Below, piece by piece: positions 6,879 through 9,316 of a DNA stretch of 9,316 bases (positions are counted from its first letter, which is position 1; each line of letters starts with the position of its first letter). A program made the position numbers and the translations under genes. The DNA lies in the NCBI GenBank assembly GCA_964624765.1, contig CAZUZO010000135.1, positions 1 to 9,316 on the forward strand. The letters run 5' to 3'. Source of the stretch: JAGTVB01 sp964624765 (lineage in GTDB: Bacteria; Pseudomonadota; Gammaproteobacteria; HK1). The notes under the pieces were generated by a model. The model was not told where the DNA came from. It did no database searches and saw nothing but the letters and a program-made list of their open reading frames with translations.

Positions 6879-8090
6879 ATGGCGATTCCCTTGGCAGCCA
6901 TCGAAGGTTACCTGCGGATCCACGTTAGGCTAGCCGCCACCGGATCGGCTCAGGTGTCCCTTCGCGCCGGTCGGCCGCTGCCCGTGGCCCGCGTTCTGGT
7001 GGGCCAACCGGTACAGGAGGCGCTGCGGCGAATAAACCGCCTGTATTCAGTGTGCGCTATGGCCCAAGGCACCGCGGCGGCAGAAGCCTGTGAAGAAGCA
7101 TTAGGGGTCGAGGTCTCGCCACAACAAAAGGCCGCGCGCCGGTTGCTGGTCGAGGTCGAGACGGCTCAGGAGCATCTTTGGCGTATCCTAGTCGATTGGC
7201 CGCGTCGACTCCGAGCGGGCGGCGTAGAGGCCGCGCCGTTAACGCCGTTAAGGTTACCCGGCTGGGTGTCCGCGTACCAGGCGGCCCTGTATCGCGAGGT
7301 CGGACCGCCTCAGTGTGGTGGTGGTCGGCTCGCATTCCAGAACGGGACGTTGCAAGCGCTTTCCAGGCAATTTGAAGCGCTACTCGCTGGCGCCGTGTTT
7401 GGCATGGACCCTTCGGCTTGGTCTCGGCTAGCGGGTGAGGCGGCGCTCGCCAGCTGGTCGGCGGGTGGGCGTACCCCCGCCGCGCAGTTGGTGCAATGGG
7501 TATTGGACCGCGGTTGGGAGCAGTTCGGGCGTTCGGCGGTGCTTCCTTTGCCAGCGCTGTCAGCGACTTCCCTCCATGCAAAGCTCTCGAGTGACGAGGC
7601 CGAGGATTTCGCAGCGTGCCCGACCTGGGGGACGTGCCGAGAAACCACGCCGTTGACGCGTAACCAAGACCACCTTCTGGTGGCGGAGCTGATGGGGCGT
7701 TACGGTAACGGTCTGTTACCGCGCTTGGTCGCCGCACTGGTGGAGCTCGCCGATGTTCCCAAACGGGTGCGTCAGGTAACTGCTTTGCTGCGGTCCGAGT
7801 CGGGCGTTGCTGGCCACGGCAAGGGGTCCGTTTCCGGCCTAGGCCTGTCCCAAATAGAAGCGGCGCGCGGGCGGCTGATCCATCGGGTGGGAGTGACGGG
7901 GGATCGGATATCGATGTATCAGATCGTGGCCCCTACGGCATGGAATTTCCACCCTTCAGGGGTGGCGATCCAGGGATTACGAACGCTGGATGGGGCGCCG
8001 TCGGACGGGGTCGAGGCTCAGGCAGCGCTTCTGATCGAAGCCATCGACCCGTGTATGCGCTACCATCTGACCATTCACCACGCCCGTTGA
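6879..8090 (+). CDS. hupK: Hydrogenase assembly scaffold HupK/HoxV-like (large-subunit relative)
   Basis: A 403-residue protein related to the [NiFe]-hydrogenase large subunit but lacking its full active site. It opens with IEGYLRIHVRL, like the IEGHLR start of large subunits. The first active-site motif (RxCGxC) appears as RLYSVC: Tyr56 replaces the first cysteine and Cys59 remains. The last motif (DPCxxC) appears as DPCMRY: Cys392 remains and Tyr395 replaces the second. RETTPLTR (254-261) matches the internal ETGxLAR-like segment. This pattern fits HupK/HoxV, which in Ralstonia acts as a scaffold for the Fe(CN)2(CO) cofactor used by the membrane-bound uptake hydrogenase. ATG 6879 fits the family start, but only a weak AGGG lies 11 bases upstream, and the start region can pair with upstream sequence. 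hupD-like and hupH-like genes follow, supporting the call. The symbol rests on motifs and context. Confidence 0.85.
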   Translation: MAIPLAAIEGYLRIHVRLAATGSAQVSLRAGRPLPVARVLVGQPVQEALRRINRLYSVCAMAQGTAAAEACEEALGVEVSPQQKAARRLLVEVETAQEHLWRILVDWPRRLRAGGVEAAPLTPLRLPGWVSAYQAALYREVGPPQCGGGRLAFQNGTLQALSRQFEALLAGAVFGMDPSAWSRLAGEAALASWSAGGRTPAAQLVQWVLDRGWEQFGRSAVLPLPALSATSLHAKLSSDEAEDFAACPTWGTCRETTPLTRNQDHLLVAELMGRYGNGLLPRLVAALVELADVPKRVRQVTALLRSESGVAGHGKGSVSGLGLSQIEAARGRLIHRVGVTGDRISMYQIVAPTAWNFHPSGVAIQGLRTLDGAPSDGVEAQAALLIEAIDPCMRYHLTIHHAR

Positions 8091-8145
8091 TGGTCGCTGC
8101 ACCCGTCCGCTATTCGCTAGCGGGACGTTTTGGCGTGATTGCCTG

Positions 8146-8646
8146 ATGAAGAGCGTCGGGCCTCGTACTACCTTGGTACTGGGGATCGGTAACGTGCTGC
8201 TGACCGACGAAGGGGTCGGGATTCACGTGTTGCGCTACCTGGCCCGCCATCATGCCGGCCTTCCGGGCGTGGAGTATCTCGACGGGGGAACTCTGAATTT
8301 CCTGCTGACGCCTCGCATCGAGCGGGCGGAACGCCTTATCGTGATCGATGCGTCCAACCTGGGGGTGCCGCCCGGGACCTATCGCATCCTGCAGAATGGG
8401 GATATGGACCGGTTTCTCCAGCGGGCGGGGCGCAGCGCTCACGAGGTGAGCTTGCTGGATCTGTTGGCGATGGCGCGATGGCTTGGCCGATTGCCGGCGC
8501 CCCGCGCGCTGGTGGCGGTTCAGCCCGCTTCGTTAGACTGGGGCGATGGCCCGAGCCCGGCGCTCACGTTGGCAATATCCTCCATTGCTGGGGCCGTGGT
8601 GCGGTTACTCGAGGCATGGAATGGCATCGCGCCACCGCTTGATTGA
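8146..8646 (+). CDS. hupD: [NiFe]-hydrogenase maturation endopeptidase (HupD/HyaD type, peptidase M52)
   Basis: A 166-residue cytoplasmic protease that removes the C-terminal extension of the hydrogenase large subunit after nickel insertion. It opens with the family motif GIGNVLLTDEGVG. The three residues that contact nickel in the E. coli HybD structure have counterparts: E22 in TDEGVG, D68 in LIVIDAS and H99 in SAHEVSL. AVQPASLDWG (about 125-134) corresponds to the conserved G-I/V-Q-P segment. Length is normal. ATG 8146 is the only sensible start, 55 bases after hupK, yet no clear ribosome-binding site precedes it, so its translation may depend on transcript context. It sits with hupK- and hupH-like genes; its substrate, the large subunit, is not encoded here. 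Choice among hupD, hyaD and hoxM is nomenclature; hupD is used to match hupK. Confidence 0.92.
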   Translation: MKSVGPRTTLVLGIGNVLLTDEGVGIHVLRYLARHHAGLPGVEYLDGGTLNFLLTPRIERAERLIVIDASNLGVPPGTYRILQNGDMDRFLQRAGRSAHEVSLLDLLAMARWLGRLPAPRALVAVQPASLDWGDGPSPALTLAISSIAGAVVRLLEAWNGIAPPLD

Positions 8647-8647
8647 T

Positions 8648-8699
8648 CGAGGCCGGGTATTCGGGCATGATGCGCTAGGCTGACGGCCTCGCTTAGCGC
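8648..8699 (+). promoter_or_regulatory. Two overlapping, mutually exclusive stems before the hupH-like gene
   Basis: CGAGGCC (8648-8654) can pair with GGCCTCG (8685-8691), and GCGCTA (8672-8677) can pair with TAGCGC (8694-8699). The second stem's left arm lies in the loop of the first and its right arm lies outside, so the two exclude each other unless they form a pseudoknot. They lie 39 bases before the GTG start, which has a strong AGGAGG site. No T tract follows. This could be attenuator-like or simply chance in GC-rich DNA. Confidence 0.25.
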
Positions 8700-8737
8700 T
8701 ACCGTGCATTCCTGGTACTGAGCAGGAGGAAAGGGCC

Positions 8738-9208
8738 GTGGACGACCCGGTCGAGACGAGCCTAAAGCCTTATGCCGCCTCGGCGGTGCTTACCCCGCCG
8801 CTTGCATCGCCTTCACAGGGGCCGCCTCTCGGTCAACCCTCGGTGGCCTCCAATAGCTTGCCCATCGCCCATGAAATCCGCCACGCTTTGCAGCGGCTCC
8901 TCGATGCGGGGGTGGAGACGGTCATCGATCTTGCGCGCTTGCCCCTTTGGCCTGCCGACGAGGCGAGGCTGCGTGACCTATTGGGCCAGGGGGAGGTGCG
9001 GGCCGAGCTCAATGCCATGGGTCGCAGCACCTTTTGCGAAACCGCCATCGCCGGGGTATGGTGGGTGGAGCATTACGGCGCCGACGGCGAGTCGCTCGGG
9101 CGCTTTATCGAGATTGCTCCGATACCCGCGATTCTCAAGGCACAACCGCAGGATATGCGGGAGGCCTTGCTGCGGCTGGCTGATCGATTGTCGAGGGAAC
9201 GGCCGTAG
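8738..9208 (+). CDS. Short HupH/HyaF-like hydrogenase accessory protein (single domain)
   Basis: A 156-residue protein. The first 40 or so residues are rich in Pro, Ser and Ala and probably disordered. Residues about 45-150 match the HupH/HyaF C-terminal domain: LLGQGEVRAELNAMG, then STFCETAIAGVWWVEHY, then GRFIEIAPIPAILKAQ. HupH/HyaF/HoxQ proteins assist maturation of the iron-sulfur small subunit of uptake hydrogenases, and typical members are about 280 residues long. This one has about half that length and one recognisable domain copy, with no frameshifted remainder visible around it, so it looks like a compact form rather than a broken gene. The GTG start at 8738 has AGGAGG (8724-8729) 8 bases upstream, the best ribosome-binding site in the cluster. 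It follows the endopeptidase gene by 91 bases and precedes another frame by 7 bases. Confidence 0.8.
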   Translation: MDDPVETSLKPYAASAVLTPPLASPSQGPPLGQPSVASNSLPIAHEIRHALQRLLDAGVETVIDLARLPLWPADEARLRDLLGQGEVRAELNAMGRSTFCETAIAGVWWVEHYGADGESLGRFIEIAPIPAILKAQPQDMREALLRLADRLSRERP

Positions 9209-9215
9209 ACCCCTA

Positions 9216-9316
9216 ATGGCTGACAACTGTCAGGCAGGATGCTTGCGGCGAGAAGTCCAGGAGGCCCTGCTGTCCCTGCCGACCACCCTGGGCGAAAGGT
9301 TACGCCGCCAAGGCGT
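9216..9316 (+). CDS. Unidentified protein, N-terminal fragment cut by window end
   Basis: An ATG at 9216, 7 bases after the HupH-like stop, opens a frame that stays open for the remaining 33 codons. The visible start reads MADNCQAGCLRREVQEALL and continues SLPTTLGERLRRQG. It has a Cys-x3-Cys pair near the N-terminus and then a likely amphipathic helix. There is no good ribosome-binding site, but the tight spacing suggests translational coupling. Position suggests another hydrogenase accessory or hyp gene, yet the fragment does not match the starts of HypA, HypC, rubredoxin HupI or HybE/HupJ as I know them. I do not assign a function. Confidence 0.5.
   Translation, partial: MADNCQAGCLRREVQEALLSLPTTLGERLRRQG

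Noticed and set aside
7057..7737. 226-codon antisense frame inside hupK
   Set aside because: Proline/arginine/alanine-rich, low-complexity translation typical of a shadow frame; the sense gene is better supported.
1..9316. CRISPR array, prophage, toxin-antitoxin or defence system
   Set aside because: No regularly spaced repeats and no such proteins were seen. The RatA-like similarity alone does not make a toxin system, and no partner gene lies beside it.

Overview
The window reads as a chromosomal segment of a GC-rich proteobacterium, most likely a gammaproteobacterium with an autotrophic or otherwise hydrogen-using lifestyle. This is an inference from protein types and base composition; the species cannot be named from the sequence. 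All convincing genes lie on the + strand: six complete genes are assigned to families with good support, one (HupH-like) is shorter than its family, and one is cut by the right edge.

Left part (1-3007). A full-length glycogen debranching enzyme (glgX, 238-2379) is followed directly by a 144-bp palindromic, MITE-like repeat (2380-2523). The repeat has perfect 14-bp ends and a TAA on both sides, the left TAA being the glgX stop codon. Next comes a small START/COQ10 (RatA-like) protein (2570-3007).

Centre (3008-5803). A 759-bp stretch without a convincing gene (3008-3766) holds several hairpins and inverted repeats and may be repeat debris or an unrecognised RNA. It precedes a proton-pumping membrane pyrophosphatase (hppA, 3767-5803) with the lysine signature of the K+-independent class. 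Glycogen synthesis releases pyrophosphate, which such a pump can use to build a proton gradient, so glgX and hppA fit a metabolism that recycles PPi; that link is inference.

Right part (5917-9316). A fumarylacetoacetate-hydrolase-family enzyme (5917-6768) ends before a GC-rich hairpin. A [NiFe]-hydrogenase accessory cluster then starts: a HupK/HoxV-type scaffold related to the large subunit (6879-8090), a HupD/HyaD-type maturation endopeptidase (8146-8646), a short one-domain HupH/HyaF-like protein (8738-9208), and an unidentified reading frame leaving the window (9216-). HupK/HoxV helps build the Fe(CN)2(CO) centre, HupD trims the large-subunit C-terminus after nickel insertion, and HupH-type proteins assist small-subunit maturation. 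The structural hydrogenase genes are not in this window.

No tRNA, rRNA, CRISPR array, intact transposase or phage gene was seen. The least ordinary items are the repeat that carries its own ribosome-binding site and ATG in frame with the COQ10-like gene, the unexplained 3008-3766 region, the altered cysteine set of HupK, and the short HupH.
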